Assembly: GCA_943359495.1 (NCBI GenBank)
Contig: CALRHY010000016.1
Span: 1-12,104, forward strand
DNA: 12,104 nucleotides
Direction: 5' to 3'
Source: Candidatus Uhrbacteria bacterium RIFOXYB12_FULL_58_10
GTDB lineage: Bacteria; Patescibacteriota; Patescibacteriia; 2-12-FULL-57-11
In this document: positions 6,687 through 12,104 of the stretch, in pieces
How positions within the stretch are numbered: position 1 is the stretch's first letter
Layout of the letters: every line of letters begins with the position of its first letter
The notes under the pieces: generated by a model
What the model saw: the letters and a program-made list of their open reading frames with translations, nothing else
Database searches by the model: none
Told to the model about the DNA's origin: nothing
Translations under genes and position numbers: made by a program

Positions 6687-7949
6687 ATGCAAAAGCAGAA
6701 GAAGACGAAGGAAAAGAAGGTGGCGAAAAAGAAGGTGCCCGTGGTGCAAAAAAAGCACCCGATCATCGTCAAGAAAGGGCGGGTTGCAGATAAGCACAAG
6801 AAACCCGCGCACAAAAAAGCGCAGCAGCCACAGCACAAAGAACCACGCATCAAGATTCCGCCGCCGACTGATAAGGAGATCGAAATCTTCATGCAAAAAG
6901 CGCAACAGCGCGGCTTCGTCACCGATGCCGAGATTTTGTATGCTTTTCCAGATGTCGAAGAATACATCCCCACCCTCGAGCAAACGCTCAACCGCCTCGA
7001 GGCGATGGGAATCCAATTCATTGAAAAGAAAGAAGGGTTACTTGGGCGCCGTGATGAACACAAGGCTTTGATGACTCAAGTGCACGCTGTCTCAAACGAC
7101 AAAAAGCAAATTGATTGGAGCGAGTTAGCTCAAGATTCGATCCAGATGTATTTGAGTGAAATTGGAAAGATTCCGTTGTTGAATGGTGAAGAAGAGGTCG
7201 CCCTGGCGAAGCGTAAAGAGCGCGGCGAACGCGAAGCAGAAAAGCGCTTGATCGAAGCGAACTTGCGCCTCGTTGTCTCCATTGCAAAAAAGTTCGTCGG
7301 AAAATCGTTGTCATTGCTCGACTTGATTCAAGAGGGGAACATCGGCTTATTCCGCGCGGTAAAGAAATTTGAATACCGTCGTGGCTACAAATTTTCAACG
7401 TACGCCACTTGGTGGATCCGCCAAGCAATTACCCGCGCTCTTGCCGACCAAAGTCGTACGATCCGTATCCCAGTGCACATGGTCGAAACGATCAACCGTT
7501 TCCAACAGATCGAACGTCAATTGATCCAAGATCTCGGTCGCGAACCATTGCCAGAAGAAATCGCCGCAGAAATGGGCGAGGAATTGGAGAAGATCCACTA
7601 CATCATCAAGATCTCGCAAGATACCGTGTCGCTCGAGACGTCGGTTGGTGAAGATGATGAAGATTCCACACTCGAAGATTTCATCGAAGACGTCAAACAC
7701 GTCACCCCAGACCGCGCCGCCGCCTTGCAGCTCCTTCGTGACTACGTCCGCGACATCATCAAGGATTTGAACCCCCGCGAGCAGAAAATCCTCGAAATGC
7801 GCTTCGGCCTCGTCGACGGCGTGACCCACACCCTCGAAGAAGTCGGAAAAGAATTCGATGTGACGCGTGAACGTATCCGTCAGATTGAAGCGAAGGCGTT
7901 GGAAAAGATCCAAGCGCACGAAGGCATCGTCAAACTGCGCGATTATTAA
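6687..7949 (+). CDS. rpoD: Principal RNA polymerase sigma factor (sigma-70/SigA)
   Basis: This is the housekeeping sigma factor that gives RNA polymerase promoter specificity. The product is 420 residues. Residues 1-55 form a very lysine-rich, low-complexity tail. Residues ~58-118 resemble region 1.1. Region 1.2 starts near 147 (DSIQMYLSEIGKIPLL). Region 2 (~187-271) contains NLRLVVSIAKKF, the core-binding DLIQEGNIGLFRAV and the -10-recognising FSTYATWWIRQAITRAL. Region 3 (~272-345) includes the acidic finger SLETSVGEDDED. Region 4 (~350-412) has LNPREQKILEMRFGL and the -35-binding helix-turn-helix TLEEVGKEFDVTRERIRQIE. No large non-conserved insertion lies between 1.2 and 2, typical of compact SigA proteins. 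I chose the ATG at 6687 because earlier in-frame starts lie inside dnaG. GAGA six bases upstream is a weak ribosome site. It is probably co-transcribed with dnaG. Confidence 0.97.
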   Translation: MQKQKKTKEKKVAKKKVPVVQKKHPIIVKKGRVADKHKKPAHKKAQQPQHKEPRIKIPPPTDKEIEIFMQKAQQRGFVTDAEILYAFPDVEEYIPTLEQTLNRLEAMGIQFIEKKEGLLGRRDEHKALMTQVHAVSNDKKQIDWSELAQDSIQMYLSEIGKIPLLNGEEEVALAKRKERGEREAEKRLIEANLRLVVSIAKKFVGKSLSLLDLIQEGNIGLFRAVKKFEYRRGYKFSTYATWWIRQAITRALADQSRTIRIPVHMVETINRFQQIERQLIQDLGREPLPEEIAAEMGEELEKIHYIIKISQDTVSLETSVGEDDEDSTLEDFIEDVKHVTPDRAAALQLLRDYVRDIIKDLNPREQKILEMRFGLVDGVTHTLEEVGKEFDVTRERIRQIEAKALEKIQAHEGIVKLRDY

Positions 7950-7967
7950 AAGTCGTCTGTGTCGCCT

Positions 7968-7995
7968 GAAAAATCCCCATCACTGGGGATTTTTC
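7968..7995. terminator. Bidirectional intrinsic terminator between rpoD and the converging kinase-like gene
   Basis: This is a perfect 12-bp stem (7968-7979 with 7984-7995) around the four-base loop TCAC. Each arm is A-rich/GC/T-rich (GAAAAATCCCCA), so the five U residues fall at the 3' side in both directions. It starts 18 bases after the rpoD stop and overlaps the first two bases of the opposing gene's stop codon, serving both units economically. Confidence 0.9.
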
Positions 7996-8506
7996 ATTGG
8001 CTCACTTTTTTCATGATGTGCGCCGCAATCTCGGCAGGCGTTTTTGTGGTTGTATCGATAACATCCGCCAACGGTCGCTGTTTGCGAAATGCATCCATTG
8101 TCTCCCAAAACGCAAGACATTTTTCTCGGGTGAACAATCCATTCGGACGATAGCCGCGGACGTCAGATCGTGCGAGGACGGTTTCTTTGTCCGCCCAAAG
8201 GAGGAATTCGTAGGTGGCGCCGCCTTGTTCTGTGACCGTGCGGATAAACGTATCGAGCGCCATATCGTCGTACAGCATCTTATCAACGATCGCATGCGTC
8301 CCATGTTCGGCGCAGGCTTTGAGCATGGCTGTGGTGAGAGCGATGGACATGTCGTGGCTTTCGGCACGCAGTGCGCGATGGCCGCTCACAAAGCGCCGGA
8401 GCGTATCTAAATTAACCAAAACAGACCCCGGTAGCTGCCGATGGACAATTTCCGCAACCGTAGATTTTCCGACCCCACAGGGGCCGTTTAAGAGGATGAG
8501 GCGCAT
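7994..8506 (-). CDS. P-loop nucleotide/small-molecule kinase-like protein (AAA_33/zeta-like)
   Basis: This is a 170-residue soluble protein. A Walker A loop stands right at the N-terminus (GPCGVGKST, 8-16), followed by a strand and NLDTLRRF (32-39), whose D34 and R37 sit where substrate-binding residues lie in the zeta-toxin/chloramphenicol-phosphotransferase/adenylylsulfate-kinase group. A hydrophobic strand with Asp (HAIVDKMLYDD, 71-81) is Walker-B-like, and ARSDVRGYRP (112-121) has the arginines expected of a lid. The size and layout fit a small-molecule or nucleotide kinase; the substrate cannot be told. No antitoxin-like partner is next to it, which argues against a toxin. The ATG at 8506 has no Shine-Dalgarno site. 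Upstream, 53 bases away on the same strand, is the membrane-protein gene. The stop is TGA, immediately before the shared terminator. Confidence 0.8.
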   Translation of the reverse strand: MRLILLNGPCGVGKSTVAEIVHRQLPGSVLVNLDTLRRFVSGHRALRAESHDMSIALTTAMLKACAEHGTHAIVDKMLYDDMALDTFIRTVTEQGGATYEFLLWADKETVLARSDVRGYRPNGLFTREKCLAFWETMDAFRKQRPLADVIDTTTKTPAEIAAHIMKKVSQ

Positions 8507-8529
8507 CGGAGGAAAACAAAAGTGGCATG

Positions 8530-8558
8530 AGCATACCAGCCTTTTGTTCTTGTGGAAA
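8530..8558 (-). promoter_or_regulatory. Possible promoter of the kinase-like gene
   Basis: On the minus strand TTTCCA (8553-8558; 4 of 6 to consensus) is 17 bases from TATGCT (8530-8535; 4 of 6). TGG directly precedes the latter, giving an extended -10 pattern. The predicted start of transcription would leave a leader of about 17 bases before the ATG at 8506. It fits in the 53-base gap after the upstream gene. Both boxes are imperfect, so read-through from upstream is an equal alternative. Confidence 0.3.
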
Positions 8559-8559
8559 G

Positions 8560-9210
8560 TTAGGCGGTTTTTTGTTTTGGTTTGATGTCTCCCGCCGCGG
8601 TTTGGGCAACGTGAGACATGACGTCGGCGATGGTTTTGAGGAAAAGGAAAAAGAGCAGGGGAAGGCGCGCCGAACCGAATGCAAAGAAAAAGCCGCCCAT
8701 GATGGCAAAGAAGTGCATCGGAATGATACGCCCGTACGGAACCATCATCAGCTTCATGAGGTCTTGGCGGCGGGTGAACAGGGCGGTATTTTGAAAAAAG
8801 GACAGGGCGTGGTTGACGAAAAAGCAGGCAACAGCAATAAGGACCCCTCTCCAGGCAACGGGACCGTGGTTGTGGAGCGAACCACTGAGGAGGAACGCGA
8901 GATATACCACTTGAAAGATACCAAAATGCAGGAGGAAAAAAATGGCGATGGCAATTTTTGATGCGCGCGGCGTGCCAAGTTCGGCGTTCGGGTCATCAAT
9001 ATAAAAATTTTCTACTTTCAGCATGCGGACGAAATGGAAGAAACCGATGATGATATTCTGGAACCAGAACACCCACAACAACGAATCCAAACTCCACGAT
9101 TCGTAGAATGCAAAAAACATCGTCACTCCGTTGGCGAGCAGGAGCGAATAGATGGAGCGGTCTGTGAGGAGCGCGTGGTATATTTTTTTGCTGTTCAGAA
9201 ACGATTTCAT
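8560..9210 (-). CDS. Polytopic membrane protein, DUF6498-like
   Basis: This is a 216-residue protein with about six hydrophobic segments (roughly 20-37, 41-60, 85-109, 120-140, 161-179 and 183-197) and no cleavable signal peptide. Landmarks match what I recall of the DUF6498 family: FWFQNIIIGFFHFVRML (48-64), LHFGIFQVVYLAFL (94-107), PYGRIIPMHFF (158-168) and LKTIADVMSH (191-200). The family has no known function. Conserved polar residues inside the membrane spans (Q51, N52, H59, H95, H166, K192, D196) suggest transport or a membrane enzyme, but this is a guess. The ATG at 9210 is preceded by no Shine-Dalgarno site. It is the first gene of a two-gene minus-strand unit and diverges from greA. 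Confidence 0.75.
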   Translation of the reverse strand: MKSFLNSKKIYHALLTDRSIYSLLLANGVTMFFAFYESWSLDSLLWVFWFQNIIIGFFHFVRMLKVENFYIDDPNAELGTPRASKIAIAIFFLLHFGIFQVVYLAFLLSGSLHNHGPVAWRGVLIAVACFFVNHALSFFQNTALFTRRQDLMKLMMVPYGRIIPMHFFAIMGGFFFAFGSARLPLLFFLFLKTIADVMSHVAQTAAGDIKPKQKTA

Positions 9211-9244
9211 GGCAAGGAAGTATGGGACGGAGGACGTCTATTAC

Positions 9245-9252
9245 AGTATACT
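9245..9252. promoter_or_regulatory. Palindromic -10-like box shared by divergent genes
   Basis: AGTATACT is its own reverse complement, so it presents TATACT (5 of 6 to the -10 consensus) on both strands: 9247-9252 for greA and 9245-9250 for the membrane-protein gene. It lies 40 bases before the greA ATG and 34 before the other ATG, both suitable leader lengths. No good -35 box is at 16-18 bases on either side. The promoters would be weak, activator-dependent or otherwise unusual. Confidence 0.35.
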
Positions 9253-9292
9253 GGAACCACCATTTTTGGAGAATCAATCAGCGTTTTGGCTT

Positions 9293-9799
9293 ATGCAAGT
9301 TCCACGACGGCGCGCAGAAACACAACGAGAACATGTCCCAGAAGACGCATACGTCACTCCGGCGGCCATCAAAGCCATGGAGGAGGAAATGCGACACTTA
9401 GAGAAAGTTGCCCGGCCACAGGTTGCCGAAGAAGTATCGCGCACCGGCCAGATGGGCGATCTCTCGGAAAATGCTGGCTATCAAATTGCCAAACAGCGCT
9501 TGCGTGGGATAAACACACGTATCTTGATCCTCCAAGAACGTTTAAAGAGAGCGATTCCTATTCAGCAATCAACTGGTGGAGCATCACATGTTCGCATTGG
9601 AACCACGGTAACCGTCCGCGTTGGCGAACGAGAGGTCACCTACGCGATTTTGGGCTCGTTAGAGACAGATCCCAGCCAAGGAGCCATCTCCCACACCTCA
9701 CCGCTCGGAAAGGCGCTTATTGGCCATGCGGTGGATGATGTGGTGACGATTCAAACACCGCGCGGAACGTCTGAATACCGCATTGTGAAGATTGTCTAA
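9293..9799 (+). CDS. greA: Transcription elongation factor GreA
   Basis: GreA enters the secondary channel of backtracked RNA polymerase and stimulates cleavage of the displaced RNA end. The 168-residue product has the N-terminal coiled coil (~20-90) with the tip signature GDLSENAGYQIAK (55-67). D56 and E59 correspond to E. coli D41 and E44, the acids that hold the catalytic metal. The C-terminal FKBP-like domain follows (~97-168) with TVTVRVGEREVTYAILGS and the conserved SPLGKALIGHAVDDVV and YRIVKI. A ~15-residue N-terminal extension (MQVPRRRAE) precedes the usual start and is similar to that of many Patescibacteria GreA proteins as I recall them. I chose the ATG at 9293 because earlier in-frame starts would lie before the -10-like box or inside the divergent gene. 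There is no Shine-Dalgarno site. Confidence 0.93.
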   Translation: MQVPRRRAETQREHVPEDAYVTPAAIKAMEEEMRHLEKVARPQVAEEVSRTGQMGDLSENAGYQIAKQRLRGINTRILILQERLKRAIPIQQSTGGASHVRIGTTVTVRVGEREVTYAILGSLETDPSQGAISHTSPLGKALIGHAVDDVVTIQTPRGTSEYRIVKIV

Positions 9800-9807
9800 C
9801 AATACCC

Positions 9808-9916
9808 CCATCCCCTTGAAGAAGGGGACCCATTCGGTCGGGTACCGGATCGTGGGTCCCCGCCTGTCTTCGAGACCCTGAGGGATCCTCAGACCCTCGA
9901 ACGGGCGCGGGGATGG
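9808..9916. other. Folded intergenic element predicted as a three-way junction
   Basis: Between converging greA and ABC-F genes, nested inverted repeats fill the gap. The closing stem is CCATCCCC (9808-9815) with GGGGATGG (9909-9916). Branch 1 is GGGGACCCA (9824-9832) with TGGGTCCCC (9853-9861), continued after a three-base bulge by TTCGGT/ACCGGA (9833-9838, 9844-9849, one G-U). Branch 2 is TTCGAG (9869-9874) with CTCGAA (9896-9901), then a symmetric ACC/ACC internal loop, then CTGAGG (9878-9883) with CCTCAG (9887-9892). There is no T-run at either end, so a standard intrinsic terminator is not supported. It may be a structured RNA, a REP/MITE-type repeat, or a 3' protective fold for both messages. 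The same pairing is possible on both strands. Confidence 0.6.
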
Positions 9917-9922
9917 ATCTAC

Positions 9923-11389
9923 TTATAGTTTCCCCAAATCGACCGTCTCATCAATCGTGATTTGCGAAACGAAATCCGGAATGTGGCTTACGAGAAGCAG
10001 CGCACCGGCATATGCGTCGATGGCTTTTGCAATTAAGGGAAGATGACGGAAATTGATGTGGTTGGTCGGTTCGTCCAAGATTAACAAGCCTGGTTTCATG
10101 AGGACGAGACGGGCGAACACGAGGAGTCCTTTCTGTCCTTCAGAGAGGTGCGAAATCTGGTTGCCGAGTGCTTTGCCATCCAAAAGAAAGCCGGCAGCCG
10201 TTGAGCGCAAGGTCTGTTCTTCTTTCTTGTCCATCACATCCATCAAACTGTCGTAGGCTTTTTGCGAGTAGTCGAGCGTTGAAAAATCCTGACGGTAATA
10301 GCCAACGCGGACATTGTCGCCGATGGTAACGCCTTCTGCAGTCCCGTTGGCGATTTTTTCCAGCAAGGTACTTTTGCCAATGCCGTTTGGACCGGCAAGC
10401 AAGATGTGCATCCGCTTGCGCAATGTCAGATCCAAATGTTTGACGACCGGTTCGCCCTTTTTAATAATACTGACTTTTTTGATATCAAGAATCTTCCCGT
10501 TGAAATCGTATGGGAATTCTTGGGCGGGGATGGTGAATTCACGGATGGTCTTGTCTTCGCGGCGAACCTCGACCATGCTTTCTTCCATGTCTGCGGCGGT
10601 GTCACGCATGCGCTTTGCGACAGAACGCAATTTTCCGCCCTTGTGCGCAAAAACTTCTGCCTGCGCGATTTTCTTTTTTATTTCTGCCTCTGCGCGCGCA
10701 TTGAGCGCACGTTCGCGTTCGACACGCTCGGCAATTTCTTCCACCACGTTGTAGTAGTTGCCGACGTACTGCTCGACTTTGTGGGTATGGACGTCGAGGT
10801 ACAAGACGCCATCAGTAAACGTATTCAAGAATTCGGCGTCGTGGGAAATGATGATGACCGTCTTTTCGTACATCATCAAGAAGCCGGTCAAATGCTCGAT
10901 ACCTTCTTGGTCCAAATTGTTGGTCGGCTCATCGAGCAACAATATATCCGGATCTTGGATCAAGGCAAAGGCAAGCAGCAAACGCGCCTGTTGGCCGCCG
11001 GAATGCGCCCGCACTTTTTTGCTAATGTCTGTCTCAAGATTGACGGCACCGAGCACGGTGGCGATGTGCTTATCCAAATTATAGGGCACGTCTTCGAAGT
11101 TCGTGGCAAACCAGTCACGAACGGTCATGTCCATGTGTTCCGGCTGAATGACCTGCTTGGCAACGCCGATCGTCGCTTCTTTCGGTGTCCGAAAGATTCC
11201 TCCGGATTGTGGGGTATATTCACCAAGAATCAGCTTAAACAGCGAGGTCTTCCCAGCACCATTTTGTCCCATCAAGGCAATTTTTGATCCGTTGCGAACA
11301 GAAAAAGACGCCTCGTCCAGGATGGGGCGCTGTTCGCTGTATTGAAAGGTGACATCACTAAAACGAAGAACAACGTTGTCGTTGGCCAT
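9923..11389 (-). CDS. ABC-F family ATPase (ribosome-associated)
   Basis: This 488-residue protein has two ABC domains and no membrane segment, the mark of ABC-F translation factors that bind the ribosomal E site. Domain 1 has Walker A GQNGAGKT (41-48), signature HSGGQ (129-133), Walker B ILLLDEP (149-155) and the switch ISHD (181-184). The linker (~205-285) contains YVGNYYNVVEE and a long basic, helical stretch, the P-site-tRNA-interacting segment. Domain 2 has Walker A GPNGIGKS (333-340), an altered signature LSEGQ (415-419), Walker B LLILDEP (435-441) with NHIN where NHLD is usual, and SHI without the following Asp. The second site is therefore partly degenerate. At 488 residues it is short, without a C-terminal extension. 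The ATG at 11389 is preferred over a TTG at 11407, which lies upstream of the -10 box. EttA, Uup or resistance-type subfamily cannot be decided by eye. Confidence 0.9.
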   Translation of the reverse strand: MANDNVVLRFSDVTFQYSEQRPILDEASFSVRNGSKIALMGQNGAGKTSLFKLILGEYTPQSGGIFRTPKEATIGVAKQVIQPEHMDMTVRDWFATNFEDVPYNLDKHIATVLGAVNLETDISKKVRAHSGGQQARLLLAFALIQDPDILLLDEPTNNLDQEGIEHLTGFLMMYEKTVIIISHDAEFLNTFTDGVLYLDVHTHKVEQYVGNYYNVVEEIAERVERERALNARAEAEIKKKIAQAEVFAHKGGKLRSVAKRMRDTAADMEESMVEVRREDKTIREFTIPAQEFPYDFNGKILDIKKVSIIKKGEPVVKHLDLTLRKRMHILLAGPNGIGKSTLLEKIANGTAEGVTIGDNVRVGYYRQDFSTLDYSQKAYDSLMDVMDKKEEQTLRSTAAGFLLDGKALGNQISHLSEGQKGLLVFARLVLMKPGLLILDEPTNHINFRHLPLIAKAIDAYAGALLLVSHIPDFVSQITIDETVDLGKL

Positions 11390-11398
11390 AAGGGAGTG

Positions 11399-11427
11399 AT
11401 AGTACAAGAAAATAGTCGAAACGACAA
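11399..11427 (-). promoter_or_regulatory. Likely promoter of the ABC-F gene, giving an almost leaderless mRNA
   Basis: On the minus strand TTGTCG (11422-11427; 4 of 6) stands exactly 17 bases from TACTAT (11399-11404; 4 of 6). Only nine bases separate the -10 box from the ATG at 11389, so transcription would begin within about three bases of the start codon. This agrees with the lack of any Shine-Dalgarno site there. Confidence 0.45.
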
Positions 11428-11449
11428 GCGGACGGGGTGACCCGTCTGC
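11428..11449 (-). terminator. Hairpin between the zinc-ribbon and ABC-F genes (possible weak terminator)
   Basis: A nine-pair stem with one G-U (11428-11436 with 11441-11449) around a four-base loop begins 8 bases after the zinc-ribbon stop. On the minus strand it is followed by TTGTCGTTTCG rather than a clean U-run, so termination would be partial at best. It abuts the -35 box of the ABC-F promoter. Confidence 0.35.
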
Positions 11450-11457
11450 ATATGCGC

Positions 11458-12093
11458 CTATTTCTTTTTTCCTGGAGCCTTTTTCTTCGCTCCCTTTTTT
11501 GCACTTGCTGGTTTTTTTTCAACGTCGACGTGTGCTGGTGCGCTTTCAATCATTGTCGCAGGCACCCGTTGTGCGCTCAAGGCACTCAGCGCCTTCAGCA
11601 CGGTGTCCAGTTTTTGGTTGATTGCTTTGAGTTGCTCGTTTCCGTAATCACTTGGTGGACGAACGATTTGCTGTGGCACATACTCACCACGACCGCCACC
11701 ACCCGCGAAGCAGTTTTTACAGAACACAGGCTTCTCTCCGGTTGGTCGGAACGGTACTTCGCAAGTATTCCCACACTTGTTGCAAGTGGCTTGAAACATC
11801 TCGCGATCGTTAAAGGAAGGGCGTTGTGGGGCGTTGTTTTCGCGCATGCGTGGTGCGATCGGACCCTGACCTTTCCGAAAGCAATTACTGCACAAGATAG
11901 GACGAGAACCGGTTGGAATAAACGGCACTTCGCAGCTGTTTCCGCACTCGTTACAGGTGGCGCGATGCATGGCCGGACGTCCGCCATCTCGGCCTGGAGG
12001 GCTGCTGCGTTGCCAAGATCCACCTGGTCTCTCCCCAAACTTTTTCCCTCCGCCTTTTCTCGGTCCGCCGCCGTCGCGCTGAAAATGTGGCAT
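11458..12093 (-). CDS. CxxC-x17-CxxC double zinc-ribbon protein
   Basis: This is a 211-residue protein with two copies of the CxxC-x17-CxxC zinc-ribbon motif: C47/C50 with C68/C71, and C104/C107 with C125/C128. Both spacings are exactly 17. Each copy shares ATCN.CGN.CEVPF..TG..P, including an extra cysteine (C54, C111). The N-terminal 40 residues are Gly/Arg/Pro-rich, like RGG-type nucleic-acid-binding tails. Residues ~152-175 form a short predicted coiled coil, and the last 20 residues are Lys/Ala-rich. The family is known from Patescibacteria and elsewhere as a domain of unknown function. Nucleic-acid or ribosome binding is inferred from the two zinc ribbons and basic tails. The ATG at 12093 lies 11 bases from the edge, so its promoter is out of view and an earlier start cannot be ruled out. 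The ABC-F gene follows on the same strand. Confidence 0.85.
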   Translation of the reverse strand: MPHFQRDGGGPRKGGGKKFGERPGGSWQRSSPPGRDGGRPAMHRATCNECGNSCEVPFIPTGSRPILCSNCFRKGQGPIAPRMRENNAPQRPSFNDREMFQATCNKCGNTCEVPFRPTGEKPVFCKNCFAGGGGRGEYVPQQIVRPPSDYGNEQLKAINQKLDTVLKALSALSAQRVPATMIESAPAHVDVEKKPASAKKGAKKKAPGKKK

Positions 12094-12104
12094 ATGTTTT
12101 TGTG

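Noticed and set aside
7994..8506. P-loop protein as a zeta-type toxin
   Set aside because: No small antitoxin gene is adjacent, and general nucleotide or small-molecule kinases share the same motifs.
9152..9292. Upstream in-frame starts that would lengthen GreA by up to 47 residues
   Set aside because: They overlap the divergent membrane-protein gene or precede the only -10-like box, and the added residues have no counterpart in the family.
10406..11287. A 293-codon plus-strand frame opposite the ABC-F gene
   Set aside because: It is antisense to clear Walker and signature motifs, with no domain of its own.
1..12104. CRISPR arrays, tRNA or rRNA genes, transposases or a known defence system
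   Set aside because: No regularly spaced repeats, cloverleaf with a tRNA consensus, rRNA core sequence, transposase or integrase catalytic motif, or defence gene set was seen on either strand.

Overview
The window looks like chromosome from a candidate-phyla-radiation bacterium (Patescibacteria) of moderate GC. The grounds are family resemblance, not a search. The first gene encodes a secreted multi-Ig protein ending in a tryptophan/tyrosine-rich module I associate with Patescibacteria. There is also a ~536-residue double-length ThyX-like protein, a two-copy CxxC-x17-CxxC zinc-ribbon protein, and very few convincing Shine-Dalgarno sites. The adenylate-kinase-like P-loop gene ends at TGA directly before a terminator, and no gene needs TGA as a sense codon. 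The ordinary bacterial code therefore fits, not the UGA-glycine code of Gracilibacteria/Absconditabacteria.

Layout, left to right. 2-1636 (+) is the 3' part of a secreted Ig-domain protein, open at the left edge and followed by an intrinsic terminator at 1712-1745. 1776-4626 (+) is a tight three-gene run: a ThyX-like tandem protein, a small unknown protein and a MYG1/DHH-like putative phosphoesterase (gaps of 12 and 4 bases). 4627-4798 is a non-coding stretch dominated by a repeat-like element with a strong hairpin. 4799-7949 (+) is dnaG-rpoD, the core of the classical macromolecular-synthesis cluster, closed by a perfect bidirectional terminator at 7968-7995. 7994-9210 (-) is a DUF6498-like membrane protein followed by a small P-loop kinase-like protein. 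An 82-base divergent intergenic region carries a palindromic -10-like box. 9293-9799 (+) is greA. 9808-9916 can fold as a three-way junction between converging greA and the ABC-F gene. 9923-12093 (-) is a CxxC-x17-CxxC zinc-ribbon protein followed by an ABC-F ATPase that has its own likely promoter and an almost leaderless start.

Most genes belong to the information-processing core: primase, principal sigma factor, GreA cleavage factor, ABC-F ribosome factor and a nucleotide-metabolism enzyme. I see no transposase, integrase, CRISPR array, toxin-antitoxin pair, tRNA or rRNA, and no classical defence system. The most unusual items are (1) the fused ThyX-like protein, whose two halves have lost complementary active-site residues, (2) the folded intergenic element after greA, (3) the repeat-like element before dnaG, and (4) the uncharacterised gene between the ThyX-like and MYG1-like genes. 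No gap between genes exceeds 300 bases.
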